A stretch of 47,025 nucleotides of DNA from an uncultured Acetatifactor sp. Its GTDB lineage: Bacteria > Bacillota > Clostridia > Lachnospirales > Lachnospiraceae. Positions 24,133-33,094 of this stretch are shown here, piece by piece (the stretch's first letter is position 1; each line of letters starts with the position of its first letter). Under the pieces are notes generated by a model, which worked only from the letters and a program-made list of their open reading frames with translations, made no database searches and was not told where the DNA came from. Location of the stretch: positions 2,024 through 49,048 of the forward strand of contig CAJUAB010000021.1 in NCBI GenBank assembly GCA_910583845.1. Direction: 5' to 3'. The position numbers and the translations under genes were made by a program.

Positions 24133-25740
24133 TCAATTCAGACTCTCCAGCACTCCCTGTATGCCCTGCCTCTCATAAATCTCCTTATAGTAAGCCACCT
24201 CATCCCGGATCAGTTCGTCAATTACACGCATGCCCAGCAGCTCCACCGGGGCCTTGTCATCCGTCATAATATAGCTTCCCGCCTCATATGCCGTCAGATG
24301 GTCCTGCACCCGCTCCATCATGGCGCTGAGACTGTCGTCCGCCAGCTCCTGTCTGTGCGCCCTCATTCGCTCCGGGCCGTCCTCATGGTTCATGGCAAAG
24401 AGCTCTCTGTTGGTGGTTCCCCCCACGTCCACGGTATATACCCAGTCAAAGACGCTGGCGATGGTATCCGCCAGATACTGGTTGATATTGCCCTCGCCCC
24501 CTCCCCGCATATTCATATTGACCACCATGACGCCGCCCTCGGTCAGATGGTTTTTCACCAGTGTGAAAAACTCCACGGATGACATCTGGAAAGGAATCGT
24601 AATATCCTGATAGGCATCCACCATGATCACATCGTACTTTTCCGTGATGGCATTGAGATAGGCCCGGCCGTCATAGGTGGTCACCTGCACCTGCCCGGGG
24701 AGCTCAAAATAGGTTCTGGCAAGCTGCGTGATCTTTTCATCGATCTCCACCCCCTCTATCTCCATCTCCCCAAAATAGCGGTTGCACTGGGTGGCATAGG
24801 TCCCCGTGCCCATGCCCAGAATCAGCATGCGGCAGTCCTCCGGCTTCTCCCGGGCGGTCATAAGCGGCGCCGCCATGGCATAGTCATAGTACATGCCCGT
24901 CAGCCCCTCCTGCTTCATCAGCACGGACTGCACGCCAAACAGCACATTGGTGGAGAGAATCACATGCCTGTCATCCTCCTTTACCTGGAGATAATTATAG
25001 ACAGACTCTCCCTCATAGGTCAGATCAGGCTCCCAGAAAGCAAAACTGCTCCCGGCCCCCAAAAGGCAGCAGGTCAGAAACAGCACGCCCGCCACGGCGC
25101 TTCTTGCGCGCCCCGCTCTGGCGCTGATAAAATAAACCACCGACAGCGCCAGCAGGATTCCCGCGAAAATCAGGAATGTGACGCTTGTCCCCACCGCCGG
25201 AATACTGACAAAGGTGGGGACAAAGGTCCCTATGATGCTGCCCACGGTGTTGAAAGCCCCCAGGTTGCCCACGGTTCTGCCGCTGTCGTCCAGACTGTCC
25301 ACGGAATATTTTGCCAGGGAGGGCGTCACCGTGCCCAGCAGGAACAGCGGAAACACAAAGATCACCATGCAGGCCGCGAAGGCCGCCCAGATCAGAAAAT
25401 TGGTATTCACCGCGAAGATCAGCGCCGCGGAGATCCCCAGCACAATGTATTTGCCCACCACGGGGATAGCCGCGATCCAGACAGCCGCCACCAAAATCCG
25501 GCCGTAGAGCCTGTCGGGGCTGGGATGCCTGTCCGCGCTGCGCCCGCCGTAGATATTGCCCAGCGCCATAGCGATCATGATGGTGCCGATGATGATGGTC
25601 CAGACAATCTGGGAGGAACTGAAATACGGCGCCAGCAGGCGGCTGGCCCCCAGTTCCACCGCCATGACGGACATGCCGGCGAAAAACTCCGTCAGGTATA
25701 AAAAGATTTTGTTTTTTAAGACAGCAGGTTTATTTTTCAT
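24133..25740 (-). CDS. Fused multi-helix membrane domain and spermidine-synthase-like domain
   Basis: The N-terminal half (about 1-245) has roughly seven to eight helices with an AVELGASRLLAPYFSSSQIVWTIIIG start, the pattern of 'fused MFS/spermidine synthase' proteins. The C-terminal half (about 255-535) is a Rossmann methyltransferase-like domain related to polyamine aminopropyltransferases: LILGMGTGTYATQC (SAM-type glycine loop), GVEIDEKI, and DVIMVDAYQDITIPFQMSSVEFF in the position of the aminopropyltransferase catalytic loop. Members of this fusion family are not proven to make spermidine. A GTG at 25746 is an alternative start. It is the promoter-proximal gene of the run leading into the three adaptors and the permease. 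Confidence 0.82.
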   Translation of the reverse strand: MKNKPAVLKNKIFLYLTEFFAGMSVMAVELGASRLLAPYFSSSQIVWTIIIGTIMIAMALGNIYGGRSADRHPSPDRLYGRILVAAVWIAAIPVVGKYIVLGISAALIFAVNTNFLIWAAFAACMVIFVFPLFLLGTVTPSLAKYSVDSLDDSGRTVGNLGAFNTVGSIIGTFVPTFVSIPAVGTSVTFLIFAGILLALSVVYFISARAGRARSAVAGVLFLTCCLLGAGSSFAFWEPDLTYEGESVYNYLQVKEDDRHVILSTNVLFGVQSVLMKQEGLTGMYYDYAMAAPLMTAREKPEDCRMLILGMGTGTYATQCNRYFGEMEIEGVEIDEKITQLARTYFELPGQVQVTTYDGRAYLNAITEKYDVIMVDAYQDITIPFQMSSVEFFTLVKNHLTEGGVMVVNMNMRGGGEGNINQYLADTIASVFDWVYTVDVGGTTNRELFAMNHEDGPERMRAHRQELADDSLSAMMERVQDHLTAYEAGSYIMTDDKAPVELLGMRVIDELIRDEVAYYKEIYERQGIQGVLESLN

Positions 25741-25958
25741 GCACACAATTCCTCTTTTCTACAGACGCAGGCAGCGGCCCGCCCCCGTCTGCTCCCGTTT
25801 TCCCCCCGGCCCGGGCAAAGCCTTTGTCGTCACTTCTGCCCCGCGGGCACGGGATTCCCTGTAAGCATATCATATTCCCCGGCCCTTGCGCAAGTCCCGC
25901 CTCATACAATCGCACATGGCACAGATCTGGCAGATCCGTTTCAAAGCGACTCTGCCCC

Positions 25959-25988
25959 TTGTATAACGAGGCGCATCTCTGTTACAAT
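25959..25988 (+). promoter_or_regulatory. Promoter of the P-loop kinase gene
   Basis: TTGTAT (25959-25964), an 18-nt spacer and TACAAT (25983-25988) lie about 50 nt before the kinase start at 26039. The same 290-bp region must hold the divergent promoter of the 24133-25740 gene, which I could not place. Confidence 0.55.
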
Positions 25989-26038
25989 AGACAGGTGCTT
26001 TTTATCCATCGGCAATCCACAGACCAGAAAGGACCATT

Positions 26039-27118
26039 ATGGCAATCAGACAAAAAAACTTACAGGAAATCCTCTCTCTCCACAGGCAGCGCTATCCCCT
26101 GATGGAACCCGCGGACTACGGGAAGCTGATCTATCAGAACGAATATGGGCCGGAGCATATGATCAGCAGCCCGGATCAGGTGCTGCGGCGGCTGACGCAG
26201 GAGTGGGAGGAGGCGGCCACCGGACAAAATCCCCCCTGCGCCCCCTCCATAGAGGAGATCGGCAATCATCTCTATCGCTTCCATCTGACGGCAGACTATG
26301 ATCCGTCCATCGCCGCCCCGCTGCTGGCCAGGCTTTTCTGCCTCACGGGAAAGCAGCGCCGGGGGACATCGGAGGGACTTAAGAAAAAACTTGCCGTCCT
26401 GCGGGAGCAGGGACAGCAGCCGGGGTTTCCCGCTCCGGAGCCCTGGCTGTCCGGCTATATCCGGAGCGGCTGTCCGGCCCTTCACCACAGCGAGGCATTC
26501 CGGCAGGCTTATGCTCCCCACTACCGGATTCTGCGGGACGAATATGCCATATACTTTCCCATACTGGATCGGATCGAAGGGCTGCTGCGGACAGGGCCTG
26601 TCCTGATCGCCGTGGACGGGCCCTGCGGCAGCGGTAAATCCAGCCTGGCGGACCTTCTGGCGGAAGTGTTTCCCGCCAGAGTGCTGCACATGGACGATTA
26701 CTATCTGCCCCTGGAACAGCGCAGGCCGGGCTGGGAACATACCCCCTGCGGCAATATGGATCTGGAGCGTTTTCTGCGGGAGGTGCTGCTGCCCGCCTCG
26801 GCGGGAGAACCCGTCGCCAGCCGTCCCTACAGCTGTCAGCAGGGCCGGCTGCTGGAGAGCCGGTGGCTCCCTCCTGCGCCCCTGACCGTAGTGGAGGGCA
26901 GCTACAGCCAGCACCCCATGCTGGCTCCCCGCTATGATCTGAAAATTTTCCTGCACTGCCGCCGCCAGGAGCAGCTAAGCCGACTGAGGCAGCGGGAGGA
27001 CACGCGCCTGGACGCGTATCTGCAACGCTGGATTCCGCTGGAGGAAGCCTATTACCGGACATGGGATATCCGGTCCAAATGTGATCTGGAATTTGACAAT
27101 ACGGACTATTTTGTCTGA
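26039..27118 (+). CDS. Uridine-kinase-like P-loop kinase with an unassigned N-terminal domain
   Basis: The C-terminal half of this 359-residue protein is a P-loop NTPase of the uridine kinase / phosphoribulokinase group: Walker A GPCGSGKSS (194-202), HMDDYYLP (218-225, the substrate-loop Asp pattern), PYSCQQGRLLESRW and VVEGSYSQHP (Walker B region), then RRQEQLSRLRQREDTR with the arginine-rich lid. Residues 1-180 form a separate domain that I cannot name; it contains NEYGPEHMI near 34-42 and SGCPALHHSEAFRQAYAPHYRIL near 143-165. AAAGGA lies 5 nt before the start. It has its own promoter and is convergent with the HTH gene. Confidence 0.82.
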   Translation: MAIRQKNLQEILSLHRQRYPLMEPADYGKLIYQNEYGPEHMISSPDQVLRRLTQEWEEAATGQNPPCAPSIEEIGNHLYRFHLTADYDPSIAAPLLARLFCLTGKQRRGTSEGLKKKLAVLREQGQQPGFPAPEPWLSGYIRSGCPALHHSEAFRQAYAPHYRILRDEYAIYFPILDRIEGLLRTGPVLIAVDGPCGSGKSSLADLLAEVFPARVLHMDDYYLPLEQRRPGWEHTPCGNMDLERFLREVLLPASAGEPVASRPYSCQQGRLLESRWLPPAPLTVVEGSYSQHPMLAPRYDLKIFLHCRRQEQLSRLRQREDTRLDAYLQRWIPLEEAYYRTWDIRSKCDLEFDNTDYFV

Positions 27119-27215
27119 ATTTTACAGACTTGCTCTTACATCTGCGCTTGGAATGTGTTTGTGAAAGTATCCCGGACAAGACAGGCCGTTTCCGGAATGA
27201 TGTCTGTGGATTGCG

Positions 27216-27261
27216 CGGCAATCTGAAAGCACCCTGCGTACGGCGCCGAGTCAGATTGCCG
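27216..27261 (+). other. 11-bp inverted repeat after the kinase gene
   Basis: CGGCAATCTGA (27216-27226) pairs perfectly with 27251-27261 around a 24-nt loop. No T-run follows. It may be a weak 3'-end hairpin of the kinase transcript. Confidence 0.45.
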
Positions 27262-27300
27262 GATGATCCGGGGCAGGCTGTGGCAAAGATGCCGAAAGAA

Positions 27301-27344
27301 GCCCCGGAGCTGCATCATCGGAAAAGCGCCCTGTAGCTCCGGGG
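27301..27344 (-). terminator. Terminator hairpin between convergent kinase and HTH genes
   Basis: CCCCGGAGCT (27302-27311) pairs with AGCTCCGGGG (27335-27344), and GAAGC (27297-27301) with GCTTC (27348-27352) extends the stem past a bulge. On the minus strand the stem is followed by a CTTCTTTC stretch, making it a reasonable terminator for the HTH gene, 42 nt after its stop. Confidence 0.65.
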
Positions 27345-27385
27345 ACGGCTTCTACAGCCAGCGGCCTCCGGTATCAGATATCCTG

Positions 27386-28633
27386 TTATTTCTGATCAAG
27401 GAGCATGGCCCAGCAGGACAGCGCCTCGGCCTCAAGTCCCCTGCTTCTGCGCAGCATCCAGTCAAATCCACGGCGCACATCCCCTGCGGCGGCGGCATTT
27501 TCCGGAGTTTCCGTCAGCCAGGTCTGCATCGCGTTTTCGCACAGGGCGATTATCTCATTATATTTCCGGACCGCTCCCTCAAGCGCTTCCCGGTCCATCC
27601 CGGCAACGATGCCGCCGCAGAGCTCCAGGAATTGCCGGATGCGCAGCTTACTTTCATAGTGAATAAAGATGTGGGGATACAGGCAGTTCACCGTCTCCAG
27701 ATGATTCTCGTTCTCCTTGACCAGTTCGCCGCGCCAGTTATCATAGATCACCAGTCCATATCCCTTCAAAGGCTCTTCAAAGCGGTGAACCTCATTGGCG
27801 AGAAGCTGATGCCCCTTCCGGAGAGCTTCCCGGCAGGCTTCCGCTTTGCTCACCTTCTCCGCGGACGGCCTGATCAGAATGAGCTTTACAGGCTTTCTGT
27901 ACCAGCCCGGAAAGCTCAGAAGCCGTTCAAAAGACATACAGGAATTCTTTTCGTCGTCGCCATCCAGAAAGGGCAGTCCCTTCAATACCCTTCCCTCGCC
28001 GGAAAAACCCGTCGCGAGAATGATATCCTCATATTCTATGGGTTCCACCACCACAGGATATCCCTTTTTTATATTATCCGTCGCCAGACGGATCAGCTCC
28101 CCATGGTCATACCGCTCGCTGTCATAAACTTCACCGGACAATCCGTACACCCCCAGACAGTTTTTTTCATAAAGCTCCTCCCCCCAGGAATAACCGAAGC
28201 AAACGGAGTTAAAAGCGGATTGAAGGATATATTCCGTGTCATCGTTCATCTGGCGGTTTGCGGCGTCTTTGTGGTCCTCCAGCCCCATCAGCAGCTTGAT
28301 GGCCGCCAGGATTGCGGGCCGGGCCATGCTTCTCGGCCACTTTCTGCCGGAAAATTCCGCTATGGCGTCATAGGGCAATAAAATCTGCTCAAAATCCGCG
28401 CAGGAGGGCACAACGCTCCCGGGTCTGAGTATTTCGTCCGTGGTGACGCCCAGGGTATCCGCCAGTTCCACCAGAAGAGTAATCTCCGGCATGGAATGAC
28501 CGTTCTCCCATTTGCTGACCGCCTGGGGACTCACCGCCAGACTGCGGGCCAGTTCCTCCTGTGTGATACCCTTGTTTTTTCGCAGCAGCGTAATCTGCTT
28601 TCCTGTCTTAAAACTGTCAAACATCCCTTTCAC
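27386..28633 (-). CDS. XRE-type HTH regulator with a large C-terminal domain
   Basis: Residues 1-75 form a clear Cro/C1-type helix-turn-helix (LRKNKGITQEELARSLAVSPQAVSKWENGHSMPEITLLVELADTLGVTTDEIL). The remaining ~340 residues are an unusual partner. The segment NSVCFGYSWGEELYEKNCLGVYGLSG (about 140-165) and GELIRLATDNIKKGYPVVVEPIEYEDIILATGFSGEG (about 178-215) recall the BtrH_N / C39-like papain fold, with C144 as the candidate Cys. This is an inference from memory of the family. The likely start is the GTG at 28633; an ATG at 28624 is an alternative. It may be a sensor-regulator that binds a peptide or small molecule. Confidence 0.75.
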   Translation of the reverse strand: MKGMFDSFKTGKQITLLRKNKGITQEELARSLAVSPQAVSKWENGHSMPEITLLVELADTLGVTTDEILRPGSVVPSCADFEQILLPYDAIAEFSGRKWPRSMARPAILAAIKLLMGLEDHKDAANRQMNDDTEYILQSAFNSVCFGYSWGEELYEKNCLGVYGLSGEVYDSERYDHGELIRLATDNIKKGYPVVVEPIEYEDIILATGFSGEGRVLKGLPFLDGDDEKNSCMSFERLLSFPGWYRKPVKLILIRPSAEKVSKAEACREALRKGHQLLANEVHRFEEPLKGYGLVIYDNWRGELVKENENHLETVNCLYPHIFIHYESKLRIRQFLELCGGIVAGMDREALEGAVRKYNEIIALCENAMQTWLTETPENAAAAGDVRRGFDWMLRRSRGLEAEALSCWAMLLDQK

Positions 28634-28971
28634 CCATCGGGTCCTGCCCCGATTTTTCCCTTTCCTCCGTTATATCTCTTTTCAGCGCTTGCCGCCTGTA
28701 AATCCATTATGTCATATCCCGCCGGGCAAGTCCATAAAGAGCCCGTTGACTGCGCCAATATAAAACTTAACCTGCGGTTTATGCTCCGGAGCCATTCCCG
28801 CATTGACCCTGCCTGACTTCTGTGCTATGATGACCATATCCGGAAACAGAGGCTGCTTCTTGCAATCCCCCGGGGCGCGGCACAAGGCCCTCTTTCCGGC
28901 AGGAAAATGCATGGGATGAGTTTCACAATCATCCGGACAGAAACAGCAGCCGGAAAGGAGTTCTGGGAGAA
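28634..28971. other. Divergent intergenic region with leader hairpin
   Basis: Apart from the plus-strand promoter at 28803-28831, it holds a small dyad next to the HTH gene's start (ATCGGG and CCCGAT around 28640-28655) and a ~130-nt leader before the polymer-ligase gene. No additional gene is seen. Confidence 0.5.
28803..28831 (+). promoter_or_regulatory. Promoter of the O-antigen-ligase-like gene
   Basis: TTGACC (28803-28808), a 17-nt spacer and TATGAT (28826-28831) preceded by TGC, an extended -10. The transcript would start near 28838 and carry a ~134-nt leader. Confidence 0.75.
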
Positions 28972-30567
28972 ATGGCAGACACCCGTCTTCGCTTGAAAAA
29001 AAACATCTATACCTTGTGCTTCGCAGCCCTGAGCGCGCTGGATTTTGTGCGAAATACGCAGAACGGCGATATCTGGGGAACAGCGGTGAATGTATCCGGT
29101 CTGGTCATGCTGGTCATCATCGCCTCCGCATGGCCTCTGAGGGAGCTGCTGACCCTCCCGGCCGCGGTCTGGACCCTGGCCTGCGCCGCCCTGTGTGTTT
29201 ACGCGCCGGTCAGCATACGCTCCACAGGCATGGATGTGTTCTGCGGCATGTATATATGGACCTTTGTGACGGCGGTGGCCAATGTGTGGTGGATTGCCCT
29301 CTTTCTGGCCCGGTTGCTGAAAAGGCTGCGGCGTGAAGGAAAACCGCTTCGGAAACCCGGAAAGCTGGCCTGCATGTGGGTTCTCATGTCGGTATTGATG
29401 GTCTGTTCCAGAAGCGGCAGAATCTGGCCGGTCTGGTTTCTCGCCATGTTCGGCATCTTTTATCTGACCCCCTATGACAGACAGGACAGCCGGGCACTTG
29501 CCGGGGGCTTGATCGATGGCACCATTCTGGGCTTTTTCGGACTACAGATCTTTGCCTACGGTTTTCGCCCCTATGACGTGGTGCGGTACGTGGGAGCCTT
29601 TGCCAACAGCAATATGGCGGCGCTGCACTATCTGATCGTTTACGCGGCGCTGCTCATGAAGCTCCATGAACTACAGCAGCAGGGGGCATCCAGATGGTGG
29701 AAGCTGTTCTATCTGACAGGCGCCTGCGGCATGCTGGGCTTTATGTTCATGACTATGGGCAGGACCTCCTGGGGAATCGCGATCCTGCTGACACTGGTTT
29801 ATGGCATTCTGGTCATGCGGCGGATCTGGCGGCAGAAATGGGGGCAGATTGTGGCCCGGGGAGCTGCTCTGACACTGGGAATGGTACTGCTCTTCCCCGC
29901 GGTGTTCGGCACCGCGCGCTGGCTGCCCACCATTCTGCACCACCCTGTGTGGTTTCTGGATGAATACAGCATAAACAAAGTGCATTCCTTCGATCCGCCT
30001 GATTCCTGGAAATATGTGGAGATGGATGAATTTCTGGATGTGGTGTTCGGGAGGATCTGGAGGACTTTTCAGGTCGGCATCAAAGACCCCCTGGTGCTGG
30101 TGGCGGAGGCGGCACAGCAGGACGATTCTTCCCCGGAAGAGCTGGAAATCGCGGGCTCTGAAAATATGGATACTTCTCTGCGGATCAGACTGAGCATCTA
30201 TAAAGCCTATTTTCAGAATCTGAATATGCTGGGCCACGGTCCCAGCGAAGGCATGTTCCAGTTCAAGGATCAGCCCTATCACGCCTGGCATGCCCAGAAT
30301 CTCTGGCTGGAAGTGGCATACCGATACGGTATTCCCACCGGACTTTTGTTTATCATAACCACCGTCTGGCTGCTTGTGCGCCACATTCGCAGAATGCGTA
30401 GCGCAAACGGGCTCTCCAGGGCCATTATCCCACTGCTGGTATGCATAGTATTCTTCGGATACGGCACCATGGAAGTGGTGTGGAACCTGGGACAGTATAT
30501 TTTGATCCTTTTCTTTGTGGTACAGCATCCATTGTTCTATCAAGAACCGTTCTATCAAGAGTCATAA
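28972..30567 (+). CDS. O-antigen ligase / Wzy-like membrane protein
   Basis: The 531-residue protein has about 11-12 hydrophobic helices with one large extracellular loop (about 320-440) after the VGAFANSNMAALHYLIVYAALL and MTMGRTSWGIAILL segments. The loop ends in LGHGPSEGMFQFKDQPYHAWHAQNLWLEVAYRYGIPTGLLF, the Wzy_C-type pattern (H-N-x-x-L-x-x-x-x-x-x-G) of WaaL/PglL/Wzy polymerases. Such enzymes join or polymerise lipid-linked glycans outside the membrane. A ribosome site (AAAGGAG) lies ahead of the start. No glycosyltransferase cluster is adjacent, so it looks like an orphan. Confidence 0.8.
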   Translation: MADTRLRLKKNIYTLCFAALSALDFVRNTQNGDIWGTAVNVSGLVMLVIIASAWPLRELLTLPAAVWTLACAALCVYAPVSIRSTGMDVFCGMYIWTFVTAVANVWWIALFLARLLKRLRREGKPLRKPGKLACMWVLMSVLMVCSRSGRIWPVWFLAMFGIFYLTPYDRQDSRALAGGLIDGTILGFFGLQIFAYGFRPYDVVRYVGAFANSNMAALHYLIVYAALLMKLHELQQQGASRWWKLFYLTGACGMLGFMFMTMGRTSWGIAILLTLVYGILVMRRIWRQKWGQIVARGAALTLGMVLLFPAVFGTARWLPTILHHPVWFLDEYSINKVHSFDPPDSWKYVEMDEFLDVVFGRIWRTFQVGIKDPLVLVAEAAQQDDSSPEELEIAGSENMDTSLRIRLSIYKAYFQNLNMLGHGPSEGMFQFKDQPYHAWHAQNLWLEVAYRYGIPTGLLFIITTVWLLVRHIRRMRSANGLSRAIIPLLVCIVFFGYGTMEVVWNLGQYILILFFVVQHPLFYQEPFYQES

Positions 30568-30628
30568 CCCCTTGTAAAACGCTTCCCGCAAGTGACGGAA
30601 TGGAACCGTTCCATTGCCATAAATCAAG

Positions 30629-30680
30629 AACTGCCGCAAAATGCTCCAAACATCTTTGCGGCAGTTCCGGAATTTTGTCT
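30629..30680 (+). terminator. Bidirectional terminator between convergent genes
   Basis: AACTGCCGCAAA (30629-30640) pairs with its complement at 30655-30666 around a 14-nt loop, followed by a T-rich stretch AATTTTGTCTTTT on the plus strand. It can also act on the minus-strand transcript. Confidence 0.85.
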
Positions 30681-30711
30681 TTTCTCCGCAGGGACAATCC
30701 GGTCACATTTG

Positions 30712-32979
30712 CTACAGCATCATCCTGCCCTCAATCCCCTCAAAGCAGATCCTCCGGCGGCTGCCGTCTTGAAGCAGCAGTTCCACAGGTCCGTAGCCAC
30801 CGCAGCCCTCCGGATCAGCATACTCCGTCCGCACAATCGGAAACAGTTCTTCCTCCGTGAAATCCTCCAGACTTTCTTTGGTAATGACCTGGGAAATCAA
30901 TATGTACGGCTCATTGCCGTACAGTCTGCCCCGGGATGTCACCCCATAGACGATCAGAGACCGCAGAGAATCCGGGTTCGTGCCCTCGCTCTGTTTGATC
31001 CCCAGGCTCTCCCAGCCGTCATAAATCGTCATGGCCAGCTGCTTTTCCCGGCCTGTGCTGTCGTGCCCTTTCAGGATCACGGCCCTCGCCGTGCGCAGTA
31101 TCCCGCTCCGGGCCTGCCCCATCGCGTCGTCAGAGGCCGCGTCCGCACCGGCAGCATCCGCCTCCGGGAGCTTCCCTGCGTCGGTACACTTGCTGCCAGT
31201 CCCGGTGAGCACCCGGTACTGTGCCTCCTTCTCCAGAATCTCCGTCCCATTGTCCGGGAAACCGTAGGCGCCCAGTGTCAGCCGCACTGGCGTGCGGTAC
31301 AGCCGCAGTTTATCCACCCGTACAATCCCGCAGGGCACCGCGAAGTCCGCCAGATTCATGGCCTGTATCCAATGGCACTCATTCTCCAGATTATAATCAA
31401 AAAACTGCCGCCGGTACAGCACCCGGTCCCTCTGCCCGTGCCAGAAGGTCACATTGGCACGGCTGTACTCTCCCTGTTCCCCGGTTTGCAGCACATACTG
31501 CTGTGCCTCCAGGGCCTGATCCGTCTTCTGTTCCAGAGCCTGCTCTGCTTTCTGCCCGGAAGCTGTCCCCGAATCAGATTGCGGAGAAGCCTCCCAGGGA
31601 TACTTTGTATTGTAGCAAAGTTTGGAGTAATTCCACATGCCATGAATATCCCCGCAGTTTTTCACCACCTTGCCGGTGCGGAGAATCGTCTCCCCGTTTC
31701 CCCCATGGTTGGAAAAGCACAGGGCCGGGCCGTCCAGACAGGTCTCCTTCACCTGCCCCTCCTCCAGCGTCTCCCAGGTGCCGTTGTTCTCCCGCGCCGT
31801 CCAGAAGGGATGCTCCGGCGGCAGATGCAGACAGAGAAACGCCTTTCCAAGCCAGAACGGCGATTCCGCGCAGGAATAGCCCTGTACCAGCGGGGAAAAC
31901 TGCCCGTAAAAGCCCAGAGTGGGAATACCGTTTTGCAGGAAATCCTCTCTGGACAGGAACTGCAGCAAAGATCCGGAGGCGATCCTCCTGGCTCTCCCCG
32001 GGTCCGCCTGCCCTCCCGGCATCAGCAGATTGCCGTCTAATGCGCTGACTGCCGCAAATCGGTACACATTGCTGCGTCCCCACATATTGGTCCAGCCGTC
32101 ACGGTCAAAGAAATCCCCGTAAGTTCTCATCAGTTCGTTGGAATGCTCCTCAAACTGTGCCGCCACCCAGGGCATATTTTCATAGCCGTACCAGAGATTC
32201 CACAAAGGCGCGTACATATTGAACGCCCAGCAGGAATAATAGTCAAAAGAATGTCCGTCCCGATACCAGCCGTCCCCCGCGTAATAGTTCAGGATGGCCT
32301 GGGCATGCTCCCGCATGACAGCCTCATCTATGGGATACCCTTCCATGTGCAGGAAGGCCATATCCAGCATATTGAACAGCCTCCAGTTCTGAGGCACGGT
32401 GGCGTGGTGGGCATAGCTGGTCAAAAAGCCGGCTATGGCATCCCTCTCCTCTTTTGTGTAGTTGTCCCAGATCTGCCTGCGGCTGACCCAGAGACAGATC
32501 ACCAGAGCGCAGGTCTCCACTGTCTGCTGATAGCAGCTGTAAGGATTCTCCGTGTGGTTAATAGCCTGCAATTCCTCATAAGTACCCACATAACTCTCGT
32601 CCTCCCCGGCGGCATTGTACACGGGCCGCAGCTTTGTGCAGGAGCGCAGCACCTGATACCGGTAATATTCCGCCAGGGAATAACCGCCCACGGACACATC
32701 CGGGCGATTGGCCACAAGGGGCGCCGCAATGAAAAAGGAGCGGGTCAGCCCCTCGAAGATCTCCGCCGACCGCTGACTTCGCTGCGCCTGGGGCGGGTCC
32801 TGCAGGTGCGGATAGGTGATCTCCGTCTCCTGCCGGGGCACCACTACCGGGTCCTCAAAATGCCGGATGTGCTGAAAGATCCCCTTAAGCATGTATTCCG
32901 CCGCCTCCAGCCAGCTTTCCCTGGTCAGCCCCGTGTAAGGACTGCGTTCATAATCTGCCGTTTTCGGTTCCCATTTCAT
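30712..32979 (-). CDS. DUF2264 family protein, probable polysaccharide-acting enzyme
   Basis: The 755-residue protein matches DUF2264: SWLEAAEYMLKGI, LTRSFFIAAPL, NNWxLFNMLDMAFLHMEG (here QNWRLFNMLDMAFLHM), AGDGWYRDGHSFDYYSCWAFNMYAPLW, and RFAAVSALDGNLLMPGG. The first ~400 residues form an all-helical barrel and the remainder is beta-rich, separated by a low-complexity Q/A/E-rich stretch near 475-500. Related (alpha/alpha)6 families include glycoside hydrolases acting on uronic-acid-containing glycans, so a carbohydrate role is likely; I do not assign a substrate. No signal peptide. Start 32979 has AGGAGG 9 nt upstream. It is upstream of nothing on its own strand before the terminator. Confidence 0.82.
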   Translation of the reverse strand: MKWEPKTADYERSPYTGLTRESWLEAAEYMLKGIFQHIRHFEDPVVVPRQETEITYPHLQDPPQAQRSQRSAEIFEGLTRSFFIAAPLVANRPDVSVGGYSLAEYYRYQVLRSCTKLRPVYNAAGEDESYVGTYEELQAINHTENPYSCYQQTVETCALVICLWVSRRQIWDNYTKEERDAIAGFLTSYAHHATVPQNWRLFNMLDMAFLHMEGYPIDEAVMREHAQAILNYYAGDGWYRDGHSFDYYSCWAFNMYAPLWNLWYGYENMPWVAAQFEEHSNELMRTYGDFFDRDGWTNMWGRSNVYRFAAVSALDGNLLMPGGQADPGRARRIASGSLLQFLSREDFLQNGIPTLGFYGQFSPLVQGYSCAESPFWLGKAFLCLHLPPEHPFWTARENNGTWETLEEGQVKETCLDGPALCFSNHGGNGETILRTGKVVKNCGDIHGMWNYSKLCYNTKYPWEASPQSDSGTASGQKAEQALEQKTDQALEAQQYVLQTGEQGEYSRANVTFWHGQRDRVLYRRQFFDYNLENECHWIQAMNLADFAVPCGIVRVDKLRLYRTPVRLTLGAYGFPDNGTEILEKEAQYRVLTGTGSKCTDAGKLPEADAAGADAASDDAMGQARSGILRTARAVILKGHDSTGREKQLAMTIYDGWESLGIKQSEGTNPDSLRSLIVYGVTSRGRLYGNEPYILISQVITKESLEDFTEEELFPIVRTEYADPEGCGGYGPVELLLQDGSRRRICFEGIEGRMML

Positions 32980-33094
32980 AGATGATTTCCTCCTGCTTTT
33001 TCTGTCTCTGTCCCCTTCGGAACGCAATCTCCATTATAGCACCGGCATCCATGGGATTCCAGTCCCGGCCCCATATTTTTACGTAAAATCAGCA

